Under the pieces are notes generated by a model. It did not search any database and was not told the origin of the DNA. It saw only the letters and a program-made list of their open reading frames with translations. Of a DNA stretch of 64,000 nt, positions 38,889-48,264 are shown piece after piece. The stretch lies in assembly GCF_900105945.1 (NCBI RefSeq), contig NZ_FNSO01000004.1:5890001-5954000 (forward strand), in the 5' to 3' direction. Position 1 is the first letter of the stretch. Each line of letters starts with the position of its first letter. A program made the position numbers and the translations under genes. Source of the DNA: Amycolatopsis tolypomycina (GTDB lineage Bacteria > Actinomycetota > Actinomycetes > Mycobacteriales > Pseudonocardiaceae).

Positions 38889-39872
38889 ATGGACACAGAA
38901 CGGCTGCGAGCCGCGCTGGGTGGCCCGGCCGACGGGTTCGTCCGGCTGTCGATGAACGAAAACCGGCGCGAACCGTTGCCAGGCGTGGAAAGCGCGGTCG
39001 TGGAAGCCACCCGCGATCCGGGCCGCGGCCCGGATCCGTGGTGTTCGGCGCTTTCCGCGGCCCTCGCGCGACGGCTTTCCGTCGACGTGGAGAACGTCCT
39101 CGTCGGCGCCGGTTCGTCGGCGTTGCTGCACGCGCTGTGCCAGACCAGTCCCGGCGACGTCGTCCACCCGTGGCCGTCGTTCGAGATGTACCCGCTCATG
39201 GCGGGGGCGAAGGCGGTCGCGGCGCCACCCGACCTCGATGCCCTCGGCGCCGCGGTGACCAGCCGGACCGCACTCGTCATCCTCTGCAACCCCAACAACC
39301 CCACCGGCGACCGGTGGCGCGCCGGGGAGGTCGAACAGTTCCTGGCCGGCCTGCCCGCCCACGTCACCGTCGTGCTGGACGAGGCCTACCGGGAGTTCGC
39401 CGAGGACTGCGCCGACGGCGTCGAGCTGTTCCGCCGGGATCCCCGCGTATGTGTGGTCCGGACCTTCTCGAAAGCCTACGGGCTCTTCGGGCTCCGCGTC
39501 GGCTATGCGGTCGCCGAGCCGGAACTGGCCGGACGGCTCCGGATGGCGCTGCTGCCGTTCCTGGTCCCGGCCACCGGACAGGCCGCCGCCCTCGCCGCGC
39601 TGCAGGCCGAGGACGCGATGCGGCAGTCGGTCGCGCGGATCCGCGAGGACCGGGACGCCCTGCGGGCGGCGTTGCTCGACCTCGGCTGGTCCGTCCCGCG
39701 CAGCCACGCAAGCTTCCTCTGGGTGCCCGGGGCGGGCGAGCGCCTGGCCGGCTTCCTCGCCGAACGGGGCATCCTCGTCCGCGACGTGGCGGGCCTGGGT
39801 GTGCGGATCAGCGTCGGCACTCCGGAGGAGAACCGGAAGCTCGTCGAAGCCGCCGCGGAGTTCCCCGCATGA
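38889..39872 (+). CDS. PLP-dependent class I/II aminotransferase (histidinol-phosphate aminotransferase-like)
   Basis: The 327-residue protein resembles HisC-type enzymes: SMNENRREPLPGV at the N-terminus, VLVGAGSSALLHAL, VILCNPNNPTGDRW, VVLDEAYREFAED and the PLP lysine (Lys195) in TFSKAYGLFGLRVGYAV, with a C-terminal RISVGTPEEN (Arg for the substrate carboxylate or phosphate). It is somewhat shorter than typical HisC (about 350). Its place as first gene of a terpenoid operon suggests it either makes an amino or keto acid building block or aminates the terpene. It overlaps the next gene by four bases. Substrate unknown. Confidence 0.85.
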   Translation: MDTERLRAALGGPADGFVRLSMNENRREPLPGVESAVVEATRDPGRGPDPWCSALSAALARRLSVDVENVLVGAGSSALLHALCQTSPGDVVHPWPSFEMYPLMAGAKAVAAPPDLDALGAAVTSRTALVILCNPNNPTGDRWRAGEVEQFLAGLPAHVTVVLDEAYREFAEDCADGVELFRRDPRVCVVRTFSKAYGLFGLRVGYAVAEPELAGRLRMALLPFLVPATGQAAALAALQAEDAMRQSVARIREDRDALRAALLDLGWSVPRSHASFLWVPGAGERLAGFLAERGILVRDVAGLGVRISVGTPEENRKLVEAAAEFPA

Positions 39873-40852
39873 GCATCGCCCTGGAACCGGTCCAGGCGTC
39901 GCTGGGCCTGGTGCGCGAGGAACTCGATCGGCGCTGGCCGGACGGCCGCGACCGGCTGGACGCGATGTGCCGGCACGCGCTGCTGCCGAGCGGCAAGCTC
40001 CTGCGCCCGCTGTTGCTGCTGGAATCCGCGGCCGCCGTCGGCGGCGATCGCGCGCGGGTGGTCCCGGCGGCGCTCGCCGTGGAATACCTGCACGGCGCTT
40101 CGCTGGTCCATGACGACGTGATCGACGGCGACCGACTCCGGCGCGGCCGCGACTCGGTGATGGCCCGCTTCGGCGTCGACGACGCGATCGTGGCCGGGGA
40201 CGCGCTGTTCATGGCTTCGGTGACAGCACTGGCCGAGTGCGGCCGCCGGGGCGTGCCCGCGACCGCGGTGGTCACCGCGCTGCGCCTGTTCGGCGAGGCC
40301 GGCATCCGGCTGTGCCGCGGCCAGGTCGAGGAAAGCGCGCAGCAGGGCGCGCTCGAGGGCGGGCTGCCCGCCTACCTCGCCATGGCCGACGGCAAGACCG
40401 GCGCGCTGTTCCGGGCGGCCTGCGTCGCCGGTGTCGTCCTCGGCGGCGGCAGCCCGGCCGACCAGGCCGCGGCCGATTCCTACGCGCGGCACCTCGGGAT
40501 CGCGTTCCAGATGTACGACGACCTCCTGCCGTACCTGCGCGAGAGCGCCACGACGGGCAAGGCGGCCGGCAGCGACCTCGCCAACCGGCGGCCCACGTTC
40601 CCGGTCCTGGTCGCCTCCGAACTGGCGCCGGGCCGCCGCGGCGAGATCGCCGCGATCCTCCACAGTGGATCGGCCGGCGCGCTGGCCAGGATGAGCGAGC
40701 TGCTGCACGACATCGGCGCGATCGAGCACGCCCGGCGCCGCGCCGAAGCCGAAGCCGATCGGGCGGCCGGCGCCCTGGCCGGGTTCCCGGCCTCGGAGAG
40801 CACGGCGTTCCTCGGGTCCGTCGCCGAGCTGGTCGTCGATCGGGAGCGGTGA
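39869..40852 (+). CDS. Polyprenyl synthetase, probable geranylgeranyl diphosphate synthase
   Basis: The 327-residue protein is a trans-isoprenyl diphosphate synthase: GKLLRPLLLLESA, the first Asp-rich motif in LVHDDVIDGDRLRRGRDSVMARFG, GDALFMASVTAL, ADGKTGALFRAAC and the second Asp-rich region FQMYDDLLPYLRESATTGKAAGSDLANRRPTFP. The second motif is DDLLP rather than DDxxD, a deviation seen in some secondary-metabolism synthases. It supplies the chain, most likely C20, to the UbiA enzyme or cyclase downstream. Chain length is an inference. It overlaps both neighbours. Confidence 0.88.
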   Translation: MSIALEPVQASLGLVREELDRRWPDGRDRLDAMCRHALLPSGKLLRPLLLLESAAAVGGDRARVVPAALAVEYLHGASLVHDDVIDGDRLRRGRDSVMARFGVDDAIVAGDALFMASVTALAECGRRGVPATAVVTALRLFGEAGIRLCRGQVEESAQQGALEGGLPAYLAMADGKTGALFRAACVAGVVLGGGSPADQAAADSYARHLGIAFQMYDDLLPYLRESATTGKAAGSDLANRRPTFPVLVASELAPGRRGEIAAILHSGSAGALARMSELLHDIGAIEHARRRAEAEADRAAGALAGFPASESTAFLGSVAELVVDRER

Positions 40853-41754
40853 TGCTGTCGGCACACGTGCAGACCTGGCGGCCGTATACGCTGGCCTACC
40901 CGGGGCTGGTCGGGATGGCCGGCGCGGCGCTCCCGCCCGGACCGCCGGCGTGGTGGCAGCCGGCGCTCGCCTGGGCCGCCGCGACCCTCGGCTGGGTCGC
41001 CGGGCACTACCTCGGCGACTACTTCGACCGCGACCTCGACGCGATCAGCAAGCCACAACGCCCGATCCCGTCCGGCAGGCTGTCCGCGCGCACGGCGTGG
41101 TGGACCGGGTCCGCGGTTGCCGCCGCCGTCCTGGTGACGCTGGTGGCCGTGAACTGGCGGGTCAGTGTCCTGGCCTTGGTCACGGTCGCCGTGATGGTGG
41201 CCTACAGCGCGGTCCTGAAGAGCCGTGGCCTGTCCGGCAACCTGGCGCGCGGGACCGCGACGGCGCTGGCCCTGGTCTGCGGCGCCCTGCTGGCCCACCC
41301 CGTGCCGCCGCCGGCGACCGCGGTCGTCGCGGTGGCGTTCCTGTGCCACGACACGGCGTCGAACCTCGTGGGCACCCTGCGCGACATCGACGGCGACGAG
41401 CGCGGCGGCTACCGGACCTTCCCGGTCCGGCACGGGGCGCGCGCCACCGTCCGCCTCGTCGCGGTGCTGTACGCGGTGGCGGTCGGTGCCCTGTTCGCCG
41501 CGGCACCGTTCACCGTTCTGCTGCCGGCCGCGGCGGCCCTCGGCATCGCGGCACTGTGGGTGTTGCGGACCGTGACGCCGGGCCGGGCGTTGCGTGCGCA
41601 CGAAGTGCTGGTCGTCGAGCGGCTCGTGCTGGCCGCCGCGTTGCTGCCGCCGGCCCTGGGCGTTCCCGTCCTGATCGTCGTCCTGGTGCCGACGCTGGTG
41701 ACGCAACGCCGGATGCGGGCCCGGTACGAATTCCCGGAGGGACGCCATGCCTGA
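40852..41754 (+). CDS. UbiA-family prenyltransferase or UbiA-type terpene cyclase
   Basis: The 300-residue protein has about nine hydrophobic segments. The first Asp-rich loop is [26 protein letters not shown] (near residue 55) and the second is [22 protein letters not shown] (near residue 180), so both metal-binding motifs are intact. UbiA enzymes prenylate an aromatic or other acceptor; some actinomycete members cyclise GGPP on their own. With a GGPP synthase in front and a cyclase-like gene behind, either role is possible. Its ATG overlaps the synthase stop by one base (TGATG). Confidence 0.85.
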
Positions 41755-43351
41755 GACGGATCTGCTCGACGACGGCATCGAGCGTGGCGCCGCCGCGTTG
41801 TTCGCCGCCGTGCGGCCGGACGGCGTGATCCGCACCGATGCCGACTGGTCCTCCACGGTGTCGACCGCCGCGGCGGTGCTCACGCTGTCGCTTGTGGACG
41901 ATGACGCCGAAGACCTCGTTTCGGCCGGGACGAGCTGGCTGCGCAAGGCACAGCGTCCCGACGGCGGCTGGGGCACCGTGTCCGGTGTGGACAGTGAGGT
42001 GCTGCCGACGGTGATGAGCGCCGTCGCGCTGGACGTGGCCGGCCGCCGGGACGCCGATCCCGCCGTGCGAGCCGGGCGGGCGTGGCTGGACCGCTACGGC
42101 GGGCTCGACGCCGTGCCGAGCCGCGCGATCCGGACGCTCGGCACGTTCTTCTGCTCGCTGGCCGGCTGGGTCGAACCACGGGCCGTGCCGCGCATCCCCT
42201 CGGTGGTGTTCCTCTTCCCGGCGCGGGCCCGCCGGATGTTCGCCGTGATGCTCCCGGTGGCGGCCGCGCTCAGCCTCAAGCCCGGCGCGCACGGCCCGGC
42301 GGCCCGGCGCGCGGTTTCGGTGATCCGGCAGATGCACGACCACGAAGGCGGTACCGGCGAGCTGGGCGGCGACCCGTGGCCCGCGTCGATGATCTGCCTC
42401 GGGCTGCACCGGGCCGGGCAGGCGCCGGAAGTGACCGGCGCGATCCGGCAGCGGCTGCGCGCGACGGTCAACCCGGACGGCTCGTGGGACATGATGCCGC
42501 TGGACATCACGTGGTCGGTGTTCGCCGCGGCCGGGCTGGCGGAGGCCGGCTTCGGTACCGATCCCCGGCTGGCACCGACGCTGGCGATGTTGCGAGCGCG
42601 CCAGGGGAACCGGCCGTTCACGGCGTTCGGCAGCCCGCCGGGGTACTGGAGCTACGGCACGGGCCACGGCTGGCCCATGGCACTGGAGACGGCGGAGGTG
42701 ACGGCGTTGCTGGCCCGCGTCACCCCGGGGGACGCACCGGCCGCGCGCGGCGTGGAGTGGCTCAGCCGGCAGCAGGACCGGCGTGGCTCGTGGAGCCTGT
42801 GCGTACCCGAGACGATCGCGCCCAACATCGGGGCCGATCCGTTCATGACCGCGCAGGCGGTCTGCGCGCTGCTGGATTCCGGAGTGGCCGGTGCGGACCG
42901 GCGCGTCCGGCGCGCGGCCGGCTGGCTGCGTCGTCAGCAGGACGACGAGGGCCGGTTCGAAGCGATGTGGTACCGCAACCACACGTCGGGCACCGCGGTC
43001 GTGCTGGAGGCGCTGGCCCGCGCGGGCGACGGCGCGGAGCGGGCGAAGCAGTGGCTGCTCGGCACGCAGCACCCCGACGGGTCGTGGTCGGACGGCAGAG
43101 CGGGAACGCCGGGGACGGTCGAGGAGACGGCCTGGGCAGTGCGCGCGCTCCTGCACGCGGGTCTGCGGCCCGGCGATCCGGCCGCGCGCCGCGCGGTGCG
43201 CTGGCTGCTCGACGTCCAGCACCGGGACGGCACCTGGCCCGCGGCGCCGGTCAGCGAATGGATCCGCAACTGCTACCGGTACTTCAACACGGCGATCACC
43301 AACGGCCTGGCCCTGCGGGCGCTCGGTTGCTACCGGGAGGCGGCGCGATGA
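41747..43351 (+). CDS. Squalene-hopene/class II terpene cyclase-like protein with degenerate DxDD
   Basis: The 534-residue protein has the alpha/alpha-barrel repeats of the family with several QW-type motifs: [39 protein letters not shown] and HRDGTWPA. At the position of the DxDD acid motif it has MPLDIT (Asp253), so only the middle Asp (the general acid in A. acidocaldarius SHC) is retained. It is shorter than SHC (about 630) and close to class II diterpene cyclases. The start overlaps the UbiA gene by eight bases behind GGAGGG. Likely role: protonation-initiated cyclisation of a prenyl chain or an epoxide; it could also be non-catalytic. Confidence 0.8.
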
Positions 43352-44646
43352 CCGACGTACTCGTGTGCGGGGCCGGCGTCGCCGGGTTGTCGGCCGCCTG
43401 CGCCCTCGGGTCACTCGGCCTCCGGGTCCTCGTGGTCGACAAGGCGCCCGGCATCCGCCCGGTGGCCAAGGGCGAGGTCTTCCAGCCCTCCGCGCTCCCG
43501 GCGCTGCAGGAGTGGGGCGTCCTGTCCCGGCTCGACGACCACGGCGCCCTGCGGCTGTCCCGGCTCGTCACCCGGGACGAACTCGGCGGTCCGCTGCTCG
43601 CCATCGACTACCGCGACCTGCCCGAGGGCAGCCGTCACCTGCTGGCCCAAGACTACCCGGGCATCCTGCGCGCGCTCACCGCCGGCCTGCCCGCCACGGT
43701 GGAGCTGCGGCGCGCCACCGTGGTCACCGAGCTGACCGGCAACGGCGGCCGGATCGACGGTGCGTGGCTGAAGGAAGACGGCCGTCCCTACCGGGTGCGG
43801 GCCGGGCTGGTCGTCGCCGCCGACGGCGTTTCCTCCGCGCTGCGCAAGCAGGTCCGGATCGCCGGGTACCGCCGTGCCTATCCCCACCGCCTGGCGACGT
43901 TCGAGGTCGCCGGGACGGCCGCCGACGCGTTCACCGCCTACCGGAGCCCGCGCGGCCTGCGGCTCGTCTACCCGCTGCCCGGCCACCGGGTACGCGTGTA
44001 CGCCCAGGTCGAGCCGGACGAACTCCGCGGTGACGCGCGGCGCTGGTATCGCGGGCTGGCGGCCGACGTCCCGGCTCTGGACTGGCTGGCCGACGCGGTA
44101 CCCGCCCGGCCGCGCCGGCCGCAGTCGCTGCCGGTGTCCCGCTTCCTCGCCGACCGGCTGATCGCGCCGGGGCTGGCGCTGGCCGGGGACGCCGCCCACG
44201 TCGTGCACCCGATGGCGGCCCAGGGACTCGGCTGCGCGGTCGCCGACGCCCAGGTGCTCGCCGCGCTGATCGCCGAGCAGTGGGACGGGGCCGGGGACTT
44301 CGCCGCCGCCGTCGACCGGGCGCTGCCCGCCTACCAGGCCGACCGGATGCCCGCGCTCGTCCACAACCAGCGGATGAGCCACCGCGCCGCCCGGCTCATC
44401 ACGAACACCTCGCCGATCGTCGCGCGGATCAGCGGCCGGGCCCTGCGCCGCACCGCCGCCGACCCGCGGCTGGTGCACCTCATGGCCTACAACCTGGCCG
44501 GGCTCGGCATCCGGCCGTTCTCCGCGGCGGACCGGCTGCGCCAGTTCGGCCTGCTGCCGCGCGAGCGGCAGCGGCCGGATCACCGTGCCGGCAGCCAGGC
44601 CGTCAGTGACTCCGCGAGCAGCTCCGGCTGGTCCTCCGGCGTGTGA
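43348..44646 (+). CDS. FAD-dependent monooxygenase (group A, UbiH/geranylgeranyl-reductase-like)
   Basis: The 432-residue protein has the FAD-binding GxGxxG in [18 protein letters not shown], the E/D end of strand 2 in LVVDKAPG, the DG motif in [15 protein letters not shown] and the GD motif in [26 protein letters not shown]. Such enzymes hydroxylate or epoxidise substrates or reduce prenyl chains. In this cluster an epoxidase that primes a prenyl chain for cyclisation by the preceding gene product is a good hypothesis. It overlaps the cyclase gene by four bases and its 3' end overlaps the convergent hydrolase gene by 67 bases. Confidence 0.85.
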
Positions 44647-45353
44647 TGCCCCGCCACCACCGGGTGGTGCACCACCTTCAGCGACGCGAACGCCGCCGCC
44701 AGCCACGCCACCATCGGTGGCGTCAGCATCGTGTCCGGGCCCGGCTCGAAGGTGACCAGCAGCTTCGGGATCTCCGGGGTCGCGCCGAGCCACTCGCCGA
44801 ACGCCTCGATCCGGGCCACCACCGGCGCCGGCTCGCCGCCCAAGGGCAGTGATCGCGCGAACTGCAGCAACGGGCGGCGAGACTCCGGGGTCGGATACAT
44901 CCGCGCGTACTCCGGGGGCAGCCCGGACAGGAAGTCCCCGATGAGCGGCTCACCGGAGGTCTTGATCGCGCGGAACACCGCCGCGCCCGCCGGCGGGAAC
45001 TCCTCCCACGTCATCGGCTTCAAGACCGCTTCGGTGAACGCCAGCCCCCGGACCCGGGACGGGTGCCGGGACGCCCAGTCCGCCGCCAGGGCGCCGCCCC
45101 AGTCGTGGCCGACCAGGACGACGTCCTCCAGTGACAGCTCGTCGAACCACTCGTCCAGGTAGCGCGCGTGGTCTTCGAACGTGTACTCGATGCCGGGCCT
45201 GGGCGAGTCGCCCATGCCGATCAGGTCCGGTGCCAGCCGCCGTCCCGGCAGGGACGGCAGCACGTTGCGCCACAGGTACGACGACGTCGGGTTGCCGTGC
45301 AGGAACACCACCGGGGCGCCCGAACCCTGCTCGCGGTGGGCCAGGACCGTCAC
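44580..45353 (-). CDS. Alpha/beta hydrolase, haloalkane-dehalogenase-like
   Basis: The 257-residue protein shows PVVFLHGNPTSSYLWRNVLPSL (HGNP oxyanion motif), DLIGMGDSPRPGIEYTFEDHARYLDEWFDEL, LVGHDWGGALAADWASRHP with an Asp nucleophile, AFTEAVLKPMTWEEF, and [23 protein letters not shown] with the catalytic His. The Asp nucleophile in GHDWGG and the HGNPTSSYLWR segment are typical of haloalkane dehalogenases and epoxide hydrolases. The natural substrate is unknown. GTG at 45353 overlaps the stop of the NmrA-like gene by four bases, so they form an operon. Confidence 0.85.
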   Translation of the reverse strand: MTVLAHREQGSGAPVVFLHGNPTSSYLWRNVLPSLPGRRLAPDLIGMGDSPRPGIEYTFEDHARYLDEWFDELSLEDVVLVGHDWGGALAADWASRHPSRVRGLAFTEAVLKPMTWEEFPPAGAAVFRAIKTSGEPLIGDFLSGLPPEYARMYPTPESRRPLLQFARSLPLGGEPAPVVARIEAFGEWLGATPEIPKLLVTFEPGPDTMLTPPMVAWLAAAFASLKVVHHPVVAGHHTPEDQPELLAESLTAWLPAR

Positions 45354-46144
45354 TTGAACGCCCCCGCGAGCAGCGCCGCCCACTCCGCGAACGGCTTCGG
45401 CGGCCGGCCCAGGACCCGCGCGACGTCCGGGCTCACTTGCTGCTCCGCCGGCGTCGGTGCGCCGAGGATGTCCAGCGTCACGTCCGCCACCTCGGCGGGC
45501 ATGAAGCCCAGCAGCATCGCGCGGGCCTCTTCGCGTGTCTGCGAAGTGAACCGCACCGGCTCGCCCACGGCGGCGCCGATCGCCGCCGCCTGCTCGCGCG
45601 GGGTGATCGGGGCCGGGCCCGTCAGGGTGTACGCCTGGCCCGCGTGGCCGTCTTCGCGCAACGCCGCCGCCGCGACCGCCGCGATGTCCTCCGGGTCCAC
45701 CACCGGCAGCGCCACGTCGGCGAACGGGGCCACCACCTCGCGGGCCGAGCGCACGCTTTCCGCCCACTGCAGCGTGTTCGACGCGAACGCGCCCGGCCGC
45801 AGCAGTGTCCACTCCAGACCCGAGCGGCGCACCGAGTCCTCCAGGACCGCCGGGTGCCGTCCGGTCGCCACGCCCTGGGACGACAGCGCCACCACCTTGC
45901 GGACGCCCGCCGCTGCCGCACGGGCCAGGACGTCGTCCAAAGGCACGAAAGCGCCCGACACCATCAAGAAGACCGCCGACACGCCTTCGAAGTCCAGTGT
46001 CGCCAGGTCTCCTTGCCGCACAACGACTCCGGGCGGCGCCGCCGTGATCCGGCGGGACACCGCCGTCACCTCTTCGCCCGCCTCGGCGAGCATGCGCACC
46101 AGCGGCGCTCCGACATTTCCCGTCGCTCCCACAACCATGATCAT
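45350..46144 (-). CDS. NmrA-like NAD(P)-binding protein (SDR superfamily)
   Basis: The 264-residue protein begins MIMVVGATGNVGAPLVRML, the GxxGxxG dinucleotide motif of atypical SDRs, followed by VSAVFLMVSGA, VRKVVALSSQGVATG, GLEWTLLRPGAFASNTLQWA and PVVDPEDIAAVAAAALRED. There is no clear YxxxK, as in NmrA/HSCARG-type sensors and some quinone reductases. It is divergent from an HxlR-type regulator with a palindrome between them, a common pairing for redox or quinone-responsive genes. No ribosome binding site is evident, so the start could shift by a few codons. Confidence 0.8.
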   Translation of the reverse strand: MIMVVGATGNVGAPLVRMLAEAGEEVTAVSRRITAAPPGVVVRQGDLATLDFEGVSAVFLMVSGAFVPLDDVLARAAAAGVRKVVALSSQGVATGRHPAVLEDSVRRSGLEWTLLRPGAFASNTLQWAESVRSAREVVAPFADVALPVVDPEDIAAVAAAALREDGHAGQAYTLTGPAPITPREQAAAIGAAVGEPVRFTSQTREEARAMLLGFMPAEVADVTLDILGAPTPAEQQVSPDVARVLGRPPKPFAEWAALLAGAFK

Positions 46145-46172
46145 GGGCACGACGCTACATTCCGGTTTATAG

Positions 46173-46182
46173 TAGGTACCTA
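46173..46182. promoter_or_regulatory. Probable HxlR operator
   Basis: TAGGTACCTA is a perfect 10-bp palindrome in the 66-bp gap between the divergent NmrA-like and HxlR genes, within a run matching TATAGTAGGTACCTAGAGG. Its location suits control of both promoters. Confidence 0.6.
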
Positions 46183-46210
46183 GAGGAAAGTATTGGCTGG
46201 AGGCGCCAAA

Positions 46211-46576
46211 GTGACCGAGACCACACCCGAGCTGGCCTGCCCGATCGCCCCGGTGGTCGACATCGTCTTCAGCCGGTGGACCACGCCGATCCTGTGGGCG
46301 CTCAACGAGTTCGGGCGCCAGCGGTTCGTCGAGCTCGAGCGCCGGATCGCCACGATCACGCCGAAGGTGCTCACCCAGCGGCTGCGGCAGCTGGAGCGCG
46401 ACGGCCTGGTCGTGCGCACCTACCACGCCGAGGTGCCACCACGCGTCGAGTACGAGATCAGCGAGCTCGGCCGCAGCCTCGGCCCGCTGTTCGCGTCGCT
46501 CTCCGAGTGGTCCGGCAACCTCGGCAAGGTCGAAGCGGCCCGGCGGAGCTACGACGAACGCAGCTCCGCCAGGTAG
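46211..46576 (+). CDS. HxlR-family winged-helix transcriptional regulator
   Basis: The protein of about 121 residues has the HxlR pattern: a Cys near the N-terminus (LACPIAPVVDIVFSRWTTPILWAL), then FVELERRIATITPKVLTQRLRQLERDGLVVRTYHAEVPPRVEYEISELGRSLGPLFASLSEW. The conserved Cys often senses electrophiles or quinones. GTG at 46211 is chosen since GGAGG is seven bases upstream; a TTG at 46193 lacks this. It ends two bases before the convergent alpha-galactosidase stop. Confidence 0.88.
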   Translation: MTETTPELACPIAPVVDIVFSRWTTPILWALNEFGRQRFVELERRIATITPKVLTQRLRQLERDGLVVRTYHAEVPPRVEYEISELGRSLGPLFASLSEWSGNLGKVEAARRSYDERSSAR

Positions 46577-46578
46577 GT

Positions 46579-48147
46579 CTACGGCGAGACGTCCAGGTAG
46601 TCGAGGTTCGCCGGGCCGGCGTCCGTCGTCGCGGTCAGGCGGACGGTGTGTGACCCCGCCGCCAGGGTGATCGGGCGGGCGAGGGTGCTCCACGTCGTCC
46701 AGGCGCCGGTCGACGGGAACGGCACCGCCGCGGCGACCACCGCGCCGTCGACCGAGATGTCCACCGGACGCGCCGCCGTCGTGCCGTTCGCGAAGCCGAA
46801 CGTCAGCGTCGACGCCGGGCCGGTCACCTGCCATTCGACGTAGCTGCCGACGGCGTTGGCGCCGTTCGCGAAGCCGGTCCCGGAGTAGCCCGCGTGGTTC
46901 GCGTCGATCGTGCCGCCCGCCGAGAGGGACGCGGACTCCGCTTCGAAGCGGGCCGCGCCGCCGGCCCGGGACACGCGGTACAGCACCGTCGCGTGCGAAG
47001 GCACCGAGGCGCTGATCGTGCCGGTGGTGGTGCGGACAGCCTTGCTCCACAGGTCTTTCAGCGTGTACGAGGCCGCGCCGCCGATCCCGGTGGCCGACGC
47101 CGTCGTGCTGATCGTCGCCGTCGCGGCCGTCTCGTTGGACAGGGCCACCGCGCGGTCGCCGTTGGCGAGGACCTTGCTGTAGACGACCAGGCCCGCGTTC
47201 GCGCTGAGCACCGTCGCCTGCCTGCCCAGCGGGTCCTGGTCGAGCGCGATGACGTCGGTGTTCTTCAGGGTCGCGAAGTCGTCGGCCGACACCTTGCGCA
47301 GGTCGCTGCCGATCAGCAGCGGCGCCGCCATCATCGCCCACAGGCTGAAGTGCGTGCGGTACTCCGTGGTGGTCATCCCGCCGTTGCCGACCTCCAGCAT
47401 GTCGGGGTCGTTCCAGTGCCCGGGGCCGGCGTACTGCGCGAGACCGCGGTTGGCCTGCGCCTTGCCGATCATGCTCGACCACCTGTCGGAGATGTCACCG
47501 GTGGTGCGCCACAGGTTCCCGACCGGCTCGGCCCAGGTCCACGGTCTGGTCTGCCCCCATTCGCAGATCGAGTACGCGATGGCGCGGCCGGACTTCGCCA
47601 GGGCGTCCCGCATCGCCTTGTAGCGCTGCTGCGCGTCGACACCCTGGTTGTTGCAGTTGTCGTACTTCAGGTAGTCGACGCCCCAGGAGGCGAACAGGTT
47701 CGCGTCCTGCTGCTCGTGGCCCAGTGCGCCCGGGAAGCCCGCGGTGTTGCAGGTCTTCGTGCCGGCGCTGGTGTAGATGCCGAACTTGAGGCCCTTGGCG
47801 TGCACGTAGTCGGCGAGTGCCTTGATGCCGTTGGGAAAGCGCGCCGGGTCTGGCACCAGGTTCCCCGCCGAGTTGCGCGACGGCAGCGCCCAGCAGTCGT
47901 CGATGTTGACGTAGGTGTAGCCGGCGTCCTTCAGGCCCTTGCTGACGAAGATGTCGGCGATGCCCTTGATCATCGTTTCGTTGAACTCGGCCCGGCACTG
48001 CGTCGAGTTCCAGTTGTTGAAGCCCATCGGCGGCGTGCGCAGGAGGCCGTTTTCGAGGGCGGGCGCGGGGGTGGAGCCCAGGACGAGACCGCTGGCCGCG
48101 ATCACGAGGACCGCGGCCGCGCTCGCCGTGCGACGCAAGAAGGACAT
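46579..48147 (-). CDS. Secreted GH27 alpha-galactosidase with C-terminal CBM35-like domain
   Basis: The 522-residue protein has a signal peptide (LRRTASAAAVLVIAASGLVLG), then the GH27 barrel: TPPMGFNNWNSTQCRAEFNE, YVNIDDCWALPSRN, LKFGIYTSAGTKTC, WGVDYLKYDNCNN with the nucleophile Asp (about residue 160), ICEWGQTRPWTWAEPVGNLWRTTGDI and GPGHWNDPDMLEVGNGGMT with the acid/base Asp. A beta domain and a carbohydrate-binding module of about 120 residues (FEAESASLSAGGTI to NLDYLDV) follow. It releases terminal alpha-galactose outside the cell. It is monocistronic with GGGAG before the ATG. Confidence 0.93.
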   Translation of the reverse strand: MSFLRRTASAAAVLVIAASGLVLGSTPAPALENGLLRTPPMGFNNWNSTQCRAEFNETMIKGIADIFVSKGLKDAGYTYVNIDDCWALPSRNSAGNLVPDPARFPNGIKALADYVHAKGLKFGIYTSAGTKTCNTAGFPGALGHEQQDANLFASWGVDYLKYDNCNNQGVDAQQRYKAMRDALAKSGRAIAYSICEWGQTRPWTWAEPVGNLWRTTGDISDRWSSMIGKAQANRGLAQYAGPGHWNDPDMLEVGNGGMTTTEYRTHFSLWAMMAAPLLIGSDLRKVSADDFATLKNTDVIALDQDPLGRQATVLSANAGLVVYSKVLANGDRAVALSNETAATATISTTASATGIGGAASYTLKDLWSKAVRTTTGTISASVPSHATVLYRVSRAGGAARFEAESASLSAGGTIDANHAGYSGTGFANGANAVGSYVEWQVTGPASTLTFGFANGTTAARPVDISVDGAVVAAAVPFPSTGAWTTWSTLARPITLAAGSHTVRLTATTDAGPANLDYLDVSP

Positions 48148-48264
48148 GGCGTACTCCCGGTGGAAACGTCGGAGGTCTTCTCCGACCCAGTAGAGAGTCC
48201 CGCCAGTCCCGGCGTCAAGAGATCATGTATCAGATATGAAACTGGGTTTCCGCTGGCCGGGACG

